Below are positions 45,269-54,507 of a DNA stretch of 64,000 nt, piece after piece. The translations under genes and the position numbers were made by a program. Each line of letters starts with the position of its first letter. Position 1 is the stretch's first letter. The stretch spans positions 1-64,000 of the forward strand of contig JANYDW010000052.1 in the NCBI GenBank assembly GCA_025363455.1. The letters run 5' to 3'. The stretch comes from Oleiharenicola sp. Its GTDB lineage: Bacteria; Verrucomicrobiota; Verrucomicrobiia; Opitutales; Opitutaceae. The notes under the pieces were generated by a model. The model saw only the letters and a program-made list of their open reading frames with translations, was not told where the DNA came from and did no database searches.

Positions 45269-47371
45269 GTGGACCCAGCATCACCCGCCTCCTCCGGCAA
45301 TACCGGATCAAACGCCAGTCCGGCCCAGCGGCGCCTCTCGGTCATCATGTTCACGGACATGGTGGGCTACAGCTCCCTCACCCAGCGGGATGAGCGGCTC
45401 GCCCTGCAGCTCCTCGAGGAACACCGACGGCTGGTCCGGCCGCTCCTGGCCCAGCACGGCGGACGCGAAATCAAGACCATCGGTGACGCCTTTCTCGTCG
45501 AATTCTCCAGCGCCCTCGCCGCCGTCACTTGCGCCATCGCCATCCAGCAGGCCCTGCACGATTACAACCACACGGCCGAGCCGGACCACCGCGTGATGTT
45601 GCGCATCGGGTTGCACGCCGGCGACGTCGTCTATCAGGAAAACGACGTGCTCGGCGACGGCGTCAACATCGCGGCGCGCATCGAACCGCTGGCGGAGCCC
45701 GGCGGCATCTGCGTCTCGGAAGATGTCGCTCGACAGATCCAGAACAAGGCCGGCCATCCCCTCGTCAAGCTCGGCACGGGAGACCTGAAGAACATCTCGA
45801 TGCCGGTGGACATCTACCGCGTGGTCCTGCCCTGGTCGAAAGCGCAGACGCCGTTCGCCGGCCGCCTTGGGTTTTTCTTCCGCCGGAAGGCCGTGCGCCG
45901 TACCCTCGGAGCGGTCCTCATTGCGCTTGCCCTCATCGCCGTCGGCCTGCTCCGGCATCCTGCCGCCCCGGCAACTGCGGCGCCGGTCAACCGCCTGGCG
46001 GTGCTGCCACTGGTAAACTTCAGTGGCGATCCCAAGGACGAATATTTTGCCGACGGCATGACCGAGGAACTGATCTCCTCCCTCACCACGATCCGCGAGC
46101 TCAACGTCATCGCGCGCACCTCCGTCATCAAGTTCAAGGGCACCCGCCTCGACATCGCGGAAATCGGCCGGGCGCTCACCGTCGGCTCGGTGCTGGAAGG
46201 CACCGTCCGGGTGGCCGGCGAGGAGGCCCGTATCAACGTGAGCCTTGTCGAGGTCGCGACCCAGCGGACGATCTGGACCAAGGAATACACCGGGATGATC
46301 AAGAACGTGTTCGCCATGCAGTCCACCATCGCCGCGAGCGTGACCGACGCGCTCAAGGTGCAGTTCCTCTCCGGCGAACGCGACCTGCTCGCACGGCGGG
46401 CCGTCGGCAACAGCGAGGCCTTCCGCCAGTATCTGCTCGGACGGTCCCACCTCAACCAGCGGACCGGCGACGAGGTGCTGAAAGCCATCGAGTGCTTTTC
46501 CGTCTCGATCGGGCTGGATGACAAGTTCGCCCTCGCCTATGCCGGGCTCGCCGAGGCTTACACTCTGGCGGGCAGCGGGGGCTACGGCCCGCTGGCCCGC
46601 GCGGAGTCGAACGAGTGCGCCCGCACCGCCGCGCGCCGGGCCGTCGCGCTCGACGACTCGCTCGCCGAGGCCCACGCCGCGCTCGCCTACGTGAAATTCC
46701 GCATCGACTGGGACTGGCCGGGCGCCGAGGCCGAGTTCAAGCAGGCGCTGGCGCTCAAGCCGGGCTACGCCCGCGCGCACGAGACCTACGGGCTCTTCCT
46801 CGCGATCCGCCGGCGCTTCGCCGAGGCGACCGCGGAGATGCAGCAGGCCCGCCAGCTCGACCCGCTCTCCGCCGGCGTGAACAACGGCCTCGGGCGCATC
46901 CTGCACTTCGAGCGCAAATACGACGAGGCCCTGCTCCAGTTCCAGAAAACCCTCGAGCTCGAGCCCGGTTATGCCGAGGCGTATTTCAGCATTGGGATGA
47001 CCCAGCTGGCCCAGCGGCGGTACGACGATGCCGTGGCGACGCTGCAGACCGCCATCAAGAAGTCCGGGCGCCGGCCGGTGATCATCGCCATGCTCGGCCT
47101 GACTCTGGGCCAGGCCGGCCGGAAGGACGAGGCGCGGCAGATTTACGCCGAGATGGTGGAAATGGCGAAGACCACACCGGTGTCACCCTACTACCTCGCC
47201 ATTATCGTGTTTGGTCTGGGCGAGACGGACCGGGCATTCGAGCTCCTGCAGCAGGCCTACGCTGAACGCGACGGCATTTTGATCTACGTTCCCATCGACC
47301 CCGTTACCGAGCAGTTCGCCTCGGACCCCCGCTTCACGTCGATCGCGCAAAAGATGGACCTGCCGCACTGA
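45269..47371 (+). CDS. Class III adenylate/guanylate cyclase domain + TolB-like + TPR protein
   Basis: RLSVIMFTDMVGYSSLTQRDE..GDAFLVEF; RLAVLPLVNFSGDPKDEYFADGMTEELISSL; C-terminal TPRs. Start uncertain (GTG 45269 or upstream to 45167). Confidence 0.86.
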   Translation: MDPASPASSGNTGSNASPAQRRLSVIMFTDMVGYSSLTQRDERLALQLLEEHRRLVRPLLAQHGGREIKTIGDAFLVEFSSALAAVTCAIAIQQALHDYNHTAEPDHRVMLRIGLHAGDVVYQENDVLGDGVNIAARIEPLAEPGGICVSEDVARQIQNKAGHPLVKLGTGDLKNISMPVDIYRVVLPWSKAQTPFAGRLGFFFRRKAVRRTLGAVLIALALIAVGLLRHPAAPATAAPVNRLAVLPLVNFSGDPKDEYFADGMTEELISSLTTIRELNVIARTSVIKFKGTRLDIAEIGRALTVGSVLEGTVRVAGEEARINVSLVEVATQRTIWTKEYTGMIKNVFAMQSTIAASVTDALKVQFLSGERDLLARRAVGNSEAFRQYLLGRSHLNQRTGDEVLKAIECFSVSIGLDDKFALAYAGLAEAYTLAGSGGYGPLARAESNECARTAARRAVALDDSLAEAHAALAYVKFRIDWDWPGAEAEFKQALALKPGYARAHETYGLFLAIRRRFAEATAEMQQARQLDPLSAGVNNGLGRILHFERKYDEALLQFQKTLELEPGYAEAYFSIGMTQLAQRRYDDAVATLQTAIKKSGRRPVIIAMLGLTLGQAGRKDEARQIYAEMVEMAKTTPVSPYYLAIIVFGLGETDRAFELLQQAYAERDGILIYVPIDPVTEQFASDPRFTSIAQKMDLPH

Positions 47372-47459
47372 GGCCCGGCGGCGTGGAGCAGGAACGCAGC
47401 TTGCCAGCTCCCGCGCCTTGTGGAGGGCCCAGCTCCGCTGGGCCGTATAGCCCCACGCA

Positions 47460-47759
47460 TCAGCCCAAGCGTTCACGCCAAGCAGGGTCGTCGCGCCGGC
47501 GATGCATGACTGCGAATACGATCAGCTTCTCTCCATCAATCAGGTAAAGCATCCGGTGCGGAAACTTGCGTAGCAAAGCCCGCCGGGCACCGGTTTTCAC
47601 ATCCACGACAACCTGTGAAGTCGGTTGTGCCGCGATACGGGCAAATGCGACCCCAACGGCGAGCAGGAACCGCTCAGCTGCTTTATGGCTGCGTGCGCGA
47701 TACCAAGCCGCCGCTTCAGCGACATCTGCTTTGGCCTCTGCCGTGAGCAGGACCGTCAC
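47460..47759 (-). CDS. RelE/ParE-type toxin
   Basis: AKADVAEAAAWYRARSHKAAERFLLAV; FPHRMLYLIDGEKLIVFAVMHRRRDDPAW. Confidence 0.88.
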   Translation of the reverse strand: MTVLLTAEAKADVAEAAAWYRARSHKAAERFLLAVGVAFARIAAQPTSQVVVDVKTGARRALLRKFPHRMLYLIDGEKLIVFAVMHRRRDDPAWRERLG

Positions 47760-47974
47760 ATCCCGAGCTGCTTGCGAATATCGGCTTCGGCCACGGCCCA
47801 GGACATGGCGGCACCTGGATTCTGCCGGTAGGCGGCCACGCGCTCGGTTATGAGTCGCTGTTCATCGGAGGTGAGCGGCGCAGCCGCATCAATATCGTCC
47901 AATCGCATGCGGACCGCCTCCCGTTCCGCGGCGGTGAGCCGGGGCAATTGATCGAGAATCTCCGTCGTGCTCAT
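47756..47974 (-). CDS. Putative cognate antitoxin (addiction-module type)
   Basis: MSTTEILDQLPRLTAAEREAVRMRLDDID; overlaps the RelE/ParE start by 4 nt. Confidence 0.75.
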   Translation of the reverse strand: MSTTEILDQLPRLTAAEREAVRMRLDDIDAAAPLTSDEQRLITERVAAYRQNPGAAMSWAVAEADIRKQLGM

Positions 47975-48255
47975 GCTGGTTTGATAGCTGAAAACTCGCT
48001 TCGGGCAAGCCCTCTCCTCAGATGGCCGACAAGTGGGCATGGATGAATCGACCAGCGATTCTGTCAGTCAAGACCTGACGTACTGGATTGCCTCAGCTCG
48101 ATATCACAATCCGCGACCCGTTTGGACTGCCACAAGATCTCCGATAACGAACCCTTACTGTTCGATGCTGGACCAAGTCGGCGAGCGCAAGGGCGCGCAA
48201 TTTCATTGCCGAGGGCCGGCCGGAAGGTTTGAGTCCTGTCCGGGCCACACCGCGC

Positions 48256-49590
48256 ATGGACAATCAAATCCGCTGGCTGCTGGCCGAAATCGAACACTGG
48301 ACGACGGACGGCCTCGTGTCGGCGGAGCAGGCGGACCAGCTCAGGCAACGTTACGCCCAGCCGGCCGTTGCGGCCAAAGAAGGCGGATCGTGGGGCTTGA
48401 TTGTTTTCACTAGCGCCGGCGCGGTGGTCATCGGCCTCGGGGTCATCCTGCTTTTCGCCTACAATTGGGATGACATCCCCAAGTTCGGCAAACTGGCGCT
48501 GATTCTCGGGGCCACCATTGGGGCGCACTGGGCCGGGTTGCGTTGCCGCGAACGCGACGACTGGCGGAAACCGCTCGGCGCCGTGCTGCACTTGCTCGGG
48601 ACGATGATGTACGGCGCCGGCATCTGGCTCATCGCGCAGATCTACAATATCAACGAGCATTTCCCGAATGGCTTCCTGCTCTGGGCGCTCGGGGCGTTGC
48701 TCCTAGCCTGGGTGCTGGATTCCATCGTGCAAGGGCTGCTCGCCACCGTGCTGCTGGCCATCTGGGGCGGGTCGGAACTGTACAGCTTCCGCGAGCCGCA
48801 GATGCTCTCCCTGCTGCTGATTGTGTTCGGTGTGGGCCCGCTGGCGTGGCGCCGCCGCTCCGGCGTGCTGCTGTGTTTCGTGCTACTGGCCGTGCAATTC
48901 CTGTTGATGAGCTACCTCGGCCTGCTGGGCACGGGCGCGCACGTCTTCACCACCGCATTCGCCCTCGGGGCGTTCTGGATTGCGCTGGCGCGGCTTACCA
49001 CAGACACGATGGGCTTCCCTAGCGGCGTGGCGGTGATGAGTTTCATGGGCTACACGGGCTACATCCTCTGCTCCTACCTGATCAGCTTCCGCTGGCTGAA
49101 CAGCGCGGTTTTCAACTGGGACCGGGCGGCCGCGCAGCCCACTTATGCCACGGCCATGCTCTGCAACTGGAGTGTGTTCGCCCTGGCGATCGCCGCGTGG
49201 CTGATCGTGGTCGTCCGCACCATTTCCCGCCGGGTGCTGCGCCCCCCGGTCGAGGAATGGTTGGTGCCGCTGGCTCTCGCTTATTGCTTCGCCATCATCT
49301 GGGGCCGCTATCCCGCGCTAACCCCGCTCGGCACCCGCCCCTTCAACCTGTTCCTGCTCGGCCTGGCCGCCGCGTGGATGTGGCGCGGCAGCCGGACGGG
49401 CGCACTGCGCCAGACCGTGCTGGGCCTGGTGCTGCTCAGCGCCGTGGTGCTTGCCCGCTATTTCGACCTGTTCCAGAGCCTCGCCGCGCGCGGCCTTGCC
49501 TTCGTGGTGCTCGGCGTCGTCCTGCTCAGCGTGGTATTCTTGCGCCGTCGGGCCCGGAGCGCACCGCCGCCGCAAGGAGGTGCCGCGTGA
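48256..49590 (+). CDS. DUF2157 multi-TM membrane protein
   Basis: EIEHWTTDGLVSAEQADQLRQRY N-terminus then about 12 TMs. Confidence 0.82.
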   Translation: MDNQIRWLLAEIEHWTTDGLVSAEQADQLRQRYAQPAVAAKEGGSWGLIVFTSAGAVVIGLGVILLFAYNWDDIPKFGKLALILGATIGAHWAGLRCRERDDWRKPLGAVLHLLGTMMYGAGIWLIAQIYNINEHFPNGFLLWALGALLLAWVLDSIVQGLLATVLLAIWGGSELYSFREPQMLSLLLIVFGVGPLAWRRRSGVLLCFVLLAVQFLLMSYLGLLGTGAHVFTTAFALGAFWIALARLTTDTMGFPSGVAVMSFMGYTGYILCSYLISFRWLNSAVFNWDRAAAQPTYATAMLCNWSVFALAIAAWLIVVVRTISRRVLRPPVEEWLVPLALAYCFAIIWGRYPALTPLGTRPFNLFLLGLAAAWMWRGSRTGALRQTVLGLVLLSAVVLARYFDLFQSLAARGLAFVVLGVVLLSVVFLRRRARSAPPPQGGAA

Positions 49591-50714
49591 GAACCCGCCT
49601 GATCGCCCTCGCGGCGACACTGCAGGTGCTGGTCCTGGTTTTCATGGCCGCCGAGCGCGAATGGATCGTGCAAGCTGGCCGGGTGATCCTGCTGCGCACC
49701 GCCCCGATTGACCCCAATGACCCGATGCGCGGCTATTACGCTCGCTTCAACTACGACATCACCAATGTGCCGAAGTCACTGTGGCGGGACGGACTGCCTG
49801 CCATGGCCGCGAGGGCCGCCACTTCCGGCTCTTATAACCAGCCGCTCCGCGACCTGCGCGTCTACGCTACCCTAAAGCTGGACGACGCCGGCATTGCGAC
49901 GCTGGCCTCGGTCAGCGACCAGCAGCCCGCCAGCGGACTTTACCTGCAAGGCCGGGTCAATGCGGCCAACAACCAGCAGACACTCGACGTGCGCTACGGC
50001 ATCGAGGCGCTCTTCATGCAGCAGGGCGAATCGCTGAAGCTGGAGCAGGCTCGCGCCCGCGAACGCCCCGGCGCCGCGATCGATGCCGAGATCGCCGTCA
50101 GTCCCTATGGCGTGGCCGTGCTCAAAGGCTACCAGTGGGAACCTCTCGGGCTCATCGCCACGTTCGAGCAAACGCCCTTCCCGCCCCCTGAGCCGGTGCC
50201 GCCTCCCGCGGCCGCGGCTGCCAGCCACGCGGGCGCGAGGCCGAGCCCTACTGCGCCGCGGCCGCAACGCCGGGGCCAATTCATCAGCGCAGTGAAGATC
50301 GAACTGAAAAACTACGGCACCGAGGACATCGCCATCGTGGACCTACCCATCGGCGGCTCCTTCCGACTGGTGTCGAATGACCGCGGCCAGGAAATCCGCT
50401 ATCGCTGGACCGGGCAGGAACGCGCCGCCGTCTCGCCGCCGCCCGACCAAGTGTTTGTCTTGAAGCCAGGGCAAAGCCGCACGACGCGGATTGACCTCAC
50501 GCAACCGCCGTGGTTCGTGATCGACCTGAAAGCCAAGCCCGACCAGGCCCAACCGATTCCCCTGCGTGATATCACCGACCCTTGGTCAGCCAGCTTCCGC
50601 CTTGAATACACCCCGCCCGCCAAATCGGACATCACCGGCCTGCCCCATGCCGATCTGATCCGGTTCTACCGGGTCCGCTCCCGCGCCTTTAATCCGACTC
50701 AGGGGATGGATTGA
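49587..50714 (+). CDS. GDYXXLXY-type membrane-anchored protein
   Basis: TM anchor then DPNDPMRGYYARFNYDI; GTGA overlap with the DUF2157 gene. Confidence 0.78.
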   Translation: MRTRLIALAATLQVLVLVFMAAEREWIVQAGRVILLRTAPIDPNDPMRGYYARFNYDITNVPKSLWRDGLPAMAARAATSGSYNQPLRDLRVYATLKLDDAGIATLASVSDQQPASGLYLQGRVNAANNQQTLDVRYGIEALFMQQGESLKLEQARARERPGAAIDAEIAVSPYGVAVLKGYQWEPLGLIATFEQTPFPPPEPVPPPAAAAASHAGARPSPTAPRPQRRGQFISAVKIELKNYGTEDIAIVDLPIGGSFRLVSNDRGQEIRYRWTGQERAAVSPPPDQVFVLKPGQSRTTRIDLTQPPWFVIDLKAKPDQAQPIPLRDITDPWSASFRLEYTPPAKSDITGLPHADLIRFYRVRSRAFNPTQGMD

Positions 50715-50733
50715 ACACTCCACTCCACAGAAT

Positions 50734-51564
50734 ATGGCTATTCCCACCTACGATAATCTATTTAATCCGCTCTTGGCTGCCATTCGTCAGCTTGGAGGAT
50801 CAGCATCAATTCCTGAACAGGAGCGCGTCGTCGCAGAGTTGCTTTCACTCAGCGAAAAGGAGGTGAACGAAATCCATCGAGGTAATCGGACGAAATTGAG
50901 TTATCGCCTGGCTTGGGCCAGAAATTACCTGAAACGCTATGAACTACTTGAGAACTCAGAGCGCGGTATTTGGTCACTAACCCCAAAAGGCCTAAAGACA
51001 TCAACCGTGGACAAAGAGAGTGTGAAGCGCACCGTTCAGGCACAGGAGCGGAGCCAGAAAAAGAAAAATGACAGCGAAGAATCAAGCGAACCTAAGACGA
51101 TTTGGGAGGATGATCTTCTTGAATTAGTAAAAAGCATTGCCCCAAGTGCTTTTGAGCGACTTTGCCAACGGCTACTCCGGGAATCTGGCTTCATTCAGGT
51201 CGAAGTTACAGGTAGATCTGGCGATGGGGGCATTGATGGGAAAGGTGTGGTTAGAATCGGCGGAGTCCTCTCCTTCCATGTTCTTTTTCAATGCAAACGT
51301 TATCGAGGAAGTGTCTCACCTTCTGTTGTCCGCGATTTTCGAGGAGCTTTAGTCGGGCGCGCCGACAAAGGCCTGATTCTGACCACCGGTGTTTTTAGTA
51401 AAGATGCACGACTCGAAGCTCAACGCGACGGTGCAACACCAATCGATTTAATCGATGGTGAAGAATTGATGGAAAAATTGAAAGAACTCCGCATTGGCGT
51501 CGAAGTGAAGCAACGTGTCGTCGAAGAGATCATCATACATCGAAGCTACTTTGATGAACTGTAG
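50734..51564 (+). CDS. mrr: Mrr-type restriction endonuclease
   Basis: N-terminal Mrr winged-helix region; FERLCQRLLRESGFIQVEVTGRSGDGGIDGKGVV..VLFQCKRYRGSVSPSVVRDFRGALVGRADKGLILTTG. Confidence 0.9.
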   Translation: MAIPTYDNLFNPLLAAIRQLGGSASIPEQERVVAELLSLSEKEVNEIHRGNRTKLSYRLAWARNYLKRYELLENSERGIWSLTPKGLKTSTVDKESVKRTVQAQERSQKKKNDSEESSEPKTIWEDDLLELVKSIAPSAFERLCQRLLRESGFIQVEVTGRSGDGGIDGKGVVRIGGVLSFHVLFQCKRYRGSVSPSVVRDFRGALVGRADKGLILTTGVFSKDARLEAQRDGATPIDLIDGEELMEKLKELRIGVEVKQRVVEEIIIHRSYFDEL

Positions 51565-51584
51565 CATTCACTCTTCTTTCAGAA

Positions 51585-52856
51585 TCAATTCAAGTCTCTG
51601 AAGCTCCCGAACTCCGCATCGAACAGCCGCCGATATGTCCGCACCACCATGCCGTCGGTCTGGCCGGCGAGGTAGTCGCAGATGCGGCGGGCCTTTCCGT
51701 CCTGGGTCTTTTCGGCCTCGATCAGGCGACTGACGTTGGCGGGCAGGATGCGGATGACGCGCTCGTTGCGCTCGGCGTAGTTCTCCCAGATCGCGTTGTA
51801 GAGGGCGTTGAGGATGGTGCGCGCCTTGTATTCCAGCTGCTCGAGCTGCGGGCTCTCGAAGATGATGTCGTTGGCCATCTTCTTGAAAAACGCCGCTTCG
51901 TTGAGCGCCGACTCGTCGATGATGAGGTCGTAGGCGTAGCGATGGGACTTCTCGGCCATGAAATTATCTCGCGGTTTCAGTCGGCAGGCCTGGATGAATG
52001 TGCCGATCTTCTGCGAGAAGGTGTTCTCCAGCCGGTCGCGGCGTAGCGCGTCGAACAGGGTGTCGAGTAGTCGCTGCTCGGCGGCACCGATGGTCTCGCC
52101 GTCGGCCCAGCGTTCCACCCGCTCCACGGTCAGGAAGCCGGCGCGCACGCCGTCCACGATGTCGTTGAGCGAGTAGGCCGCGTCATCAGCCCAGTCCATG
52201 ATCAGGCACTCGACACTCTTGAAATCGTTGATTGCCTCGCCGCGCATCAGCGGCCCGGGAATCTTGGCTCCACCAAAAACCCACTCGCGAACCGGAACCT
52301 GCGAATCGTAGATGAAGTGGTTGATCGGCGGCGTGGCAAACTCCGTGTAGAGCTTCTTGTACTTGAGCACGCCATCGAGGAGCGCGCGGGTGGGCTGCAT
52401 GCCCTTCACGCCGGATTCATTCTGGTACATCGTCTCGCACAGCAGGTGCAGGGTCTGCGCATTGCCTTCAAAGCCACCCCGGCGCTTCATCAACTCTTGC
52501 AGCGTGCGCTCGCCACTGTGACCAAAGGGCGGATGCCCCATGTCGTGCGCCAGGCTGCAAGCCTCGACAAGGTCGGAATCGATGTAGAAATCGTCCTGCA
52601 ACGGGTCACCCCGGCTGAGGAGCCAGGAACAGATGGACCGACCGATCTGCGCGACCTCCATCGAGTGGGTGAGACGCGTCCGATAGAAATCGTATTCGCC
52701 GCTGAGGAACACCTGCGTCTTGGACTGGAGCTTGCGGAAGGCGTGCGCATGGATGATGCGGTCGCGGTCGATCTGGAAGGGGCTCCGGTAATCGGGCTTC
52801 CGCGCGCTGTCCCACTCCTGCATGTCGAAGGCGTTGTAGAATCGGTTTTGCGGCAT
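51585..52856 (-). CDS. dgt: Deoxyguanosinetriphosphate triphosphohydrolase (dGTPase)
   Basis: RSPFQIDRDRIIHAHAFRKLQSKTQVFLSGEYDFYRTRLTHSMEVAQIGRSI; HDMGHPPFGHSGE. MPQNRF start chosen, upstream Met possible. Confidence 0.92.
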   Translation of the reverse strand: MPQNRFYNAFDMQEWDSARKPDYRSPFQIDRDRIIHAHAFRKLQSKTQVFLSGEYDFYRTRLTHSMEVAQIGRSICSWLLSRGDPLQDDFYIDSDLVEACSLAHDMGHPPFGHSGERTLQELMKRRGGFEGNAQTLHLLCETMYQNESGVKGMQPTRALLDGVLKYKKLYTEFATPPINHFIYDSQVPVREWVFGGAKIPGPLMRGEAINDFKSVECLIMDWADDAAYSLNDIVDGVRAGFLTVERVERWADGETIGAAEQRLLDTLFDALRRDRLENTFSQKIGTFIQACRLKPRDNFMAEKSHRYAYDLIIDESALNEAAFFKKMANDIIFESPQLEQLEYKARTILNALYNAIWENYAERNERVIRILPANVSRLIEAEKTQDGKARRICDYLAGQTDGMVVRTYRRLFDAEFGSFRDLN

Positions 52857-53223
52857 GGGGAAGTGGCGGAAGAAAGCAGGAGTGGCCGCACGAAGCCAGC
52901 CGAATGGACGGAACTCAATCAGTCTTCTTTTACCGCTAATGGGATTCATCAAGGATGAATCCTTCAAGGTGTGCGGTGACTGATCGTCACCGCGTCTTCG
53001 ATTGGGGCCGGTTGATCGCCGGCTTTGACCAGTCTGCGATCAGCAGACCCTTCAATGCTAGCCCGGAGCCGATCAGGTGGAGGGGCGCACCAAGGTTTCG
53101 CCTTGGGCGAAACCCGACTAGCAGTCGATCACTTGATCGAATTAGACGCCCGATTTACGCCCTCGTGAGTCGGCTCACGGCTGCAAGCTTGCGCCGATGA
53201 TACTGCCACCTAGCTTCACGCCC

Positions 53224-53748
53224 ATGCCGCACATCCTCTTTCCCACGGCCTTTGGCACCTGCGGCCTGGCGTGGAACGACACCGGACTCACCGGCTTCCA
53301 GTTTCCCGAGGAAACGGAGACGTTGACCGATCAGCAACTGGCCACCAAGGCCCGCAGCCTGCCGGCCACCGAAGCGGTTCCGGAGTGGGTGCAACAGACC
53401 ATCGTAAGGGTGCAGCAGCACCTCGAGGGCAAGGTGCAAGATTTCACGGGCACCAAACTGGATTGGTCCCGGGTCAGTGATTTCCAAGAGGCCGTTTACT
53501 TGCACGCTCAGGCCATCAAGCCCGGCTACAAGAAGAGCTACGGGGAGATCGCCAAGCTCATGGCCCTCGGCAACGAGGCCGCCCGGGCCGTCGGCGCGGC
53601 CCTCGCCACCAATCCTTGGCCGCTCATTGTGCCCTGCCACCGGGTCGTGTCCGCCAGCGACAAGATGACGGGCTTCTCCGCGCCGGGCGGGGTGCGCACC
53701 AAGACGCGCCTGCTGACCTTGGAAGGCGCGGAGCTGCTGTCGGAATGA
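53224..53748 (+). CDS. ogt: Methylated-DNA-[protein]-cysteine S-methyltransferase
   Basis: KSYGEIAKLMALGNEAARAVGAALATNPWPLIVPCHRVVSA. Confidence 0.93.
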   Translation: MPHILFPTAFGTCGLAWNDTGLTGFQFPEETETLTDQQLATKARSLPATEAVPEWVQQTIVRVQQHLEGKVQDFTGTKLDWSRVSDFQEAVYLHAQAIKPGYKKSYGEIAKLMALGNEAARAVGAALATNPWPLIVPCHRVVSASDKMTGFSAPGGVRTKTRLLTLEGAELLSE

Positions 53749-53758
53749 TGCCCTCTTT

Positions 53759-53831
53759 TGTAGGGGCGCAGCTTGACTGCGCCCTCAACCGTGATGCCGC
53801 CCACGACGGGCGCCGTCGAGCTGCGCCCCTA
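53759..53831. repeat. 'tgtaggggcgcagctt...gagctgcgcccctac' palindromic repeat
   Basis: Fills the ogt to AlkA-like gap. Confidence 0.75.
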
Positions 53832-53842
53832 CCCAAGCAGCC

Positions 53843-54475
53843 ATGAAGCCCAAATTCCAGTTCGACCCCGCCATGGCCGTCGCCCATCTCTGCGCCGCCG
53901 ACCCGGCCCTGGCGAACCTGATCAAAAAGGTCGGTCCGTTCGCGTTGAAGGTGACGCCGACCAAAAGTCTGTTCGAGGCGCTCTTGCGCTCGATTGCTTA
54001 CCAGCAGCTCCACGGCAAGGCTGCGGCCGCAATCCATGGCCGAGTTCTTGCCGTACTGGCGCAACACGGCGGCACCAGCCCCGAGGCCACCGAACAGGCT
54101 ACAGACGACGCCCTGCGCGGCGCCGGACTTTCCCGCAACAAGCTCGTCGCCATCCGCGATCTCGCGTCCAAGTGCCGGGCCGGCACGGTGCCCTCGCTCG
54201 CCGTGGCCCGGAAGCTCGGCGACGACGAACTGGTCGACCGCCTGACCGAGGTGCGTGGCATCGGGCCCTGGACGGTGCACATGCTTCTTCTTTTTCATCT
54301 CGGACGGCCCGATGTGATACCCACGGGTGACTTCGCCATACGGCTCGCCTTTCAAAAACTCTACCGCAAGCGCCGGAGCCCGTCGCCCGAAGCGATCCTC
54401 AGGCATGCGGCCTGCTGGCAGCCCTACCGCTCCATCGCGAGCTGGTATCTCTGGCGTTCGCTCGACACACCCTGA
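53843..54475 (+). CDS. DNA-3-methyladenine glycosylase II (AlkA-like HhH-GPD)
   Basis: LLRSIAYQQLHGKAAAAI; LTEVRGIGPWTVHMLLLFHLGRPDVIPTGDFAI. Confidence 0.92.
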   Translation: MKPKFQFDPAMAVAHLCAADPALANLIKKVGPFALKVTPTKSLFEALLRSIAYQQLHGKAAAAIHGRVLAVLAQHGGTSPEATEQATDDALRGAGLSRNKLVAIRDLASKCRAGTVPSLAVARKLGDDELVDRLTEVRGIGPWTVHMLLLFHLGRPDVIPTGDFAIRLAFQKLYRKRRSPSPEAILRHAACWQPYRSIASWYLWRSLDTP

Positions 54476-54507
54476 ACTATTGCTAGCGTGCGCGGAATCA
54501 CACCGCC

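Noticed and set aside
45308-46906. 532-aa minus-strand ORF opposite the cyclase gene
   Set aside because: Antisense shadow ORF; the plus frame carries clear domains.
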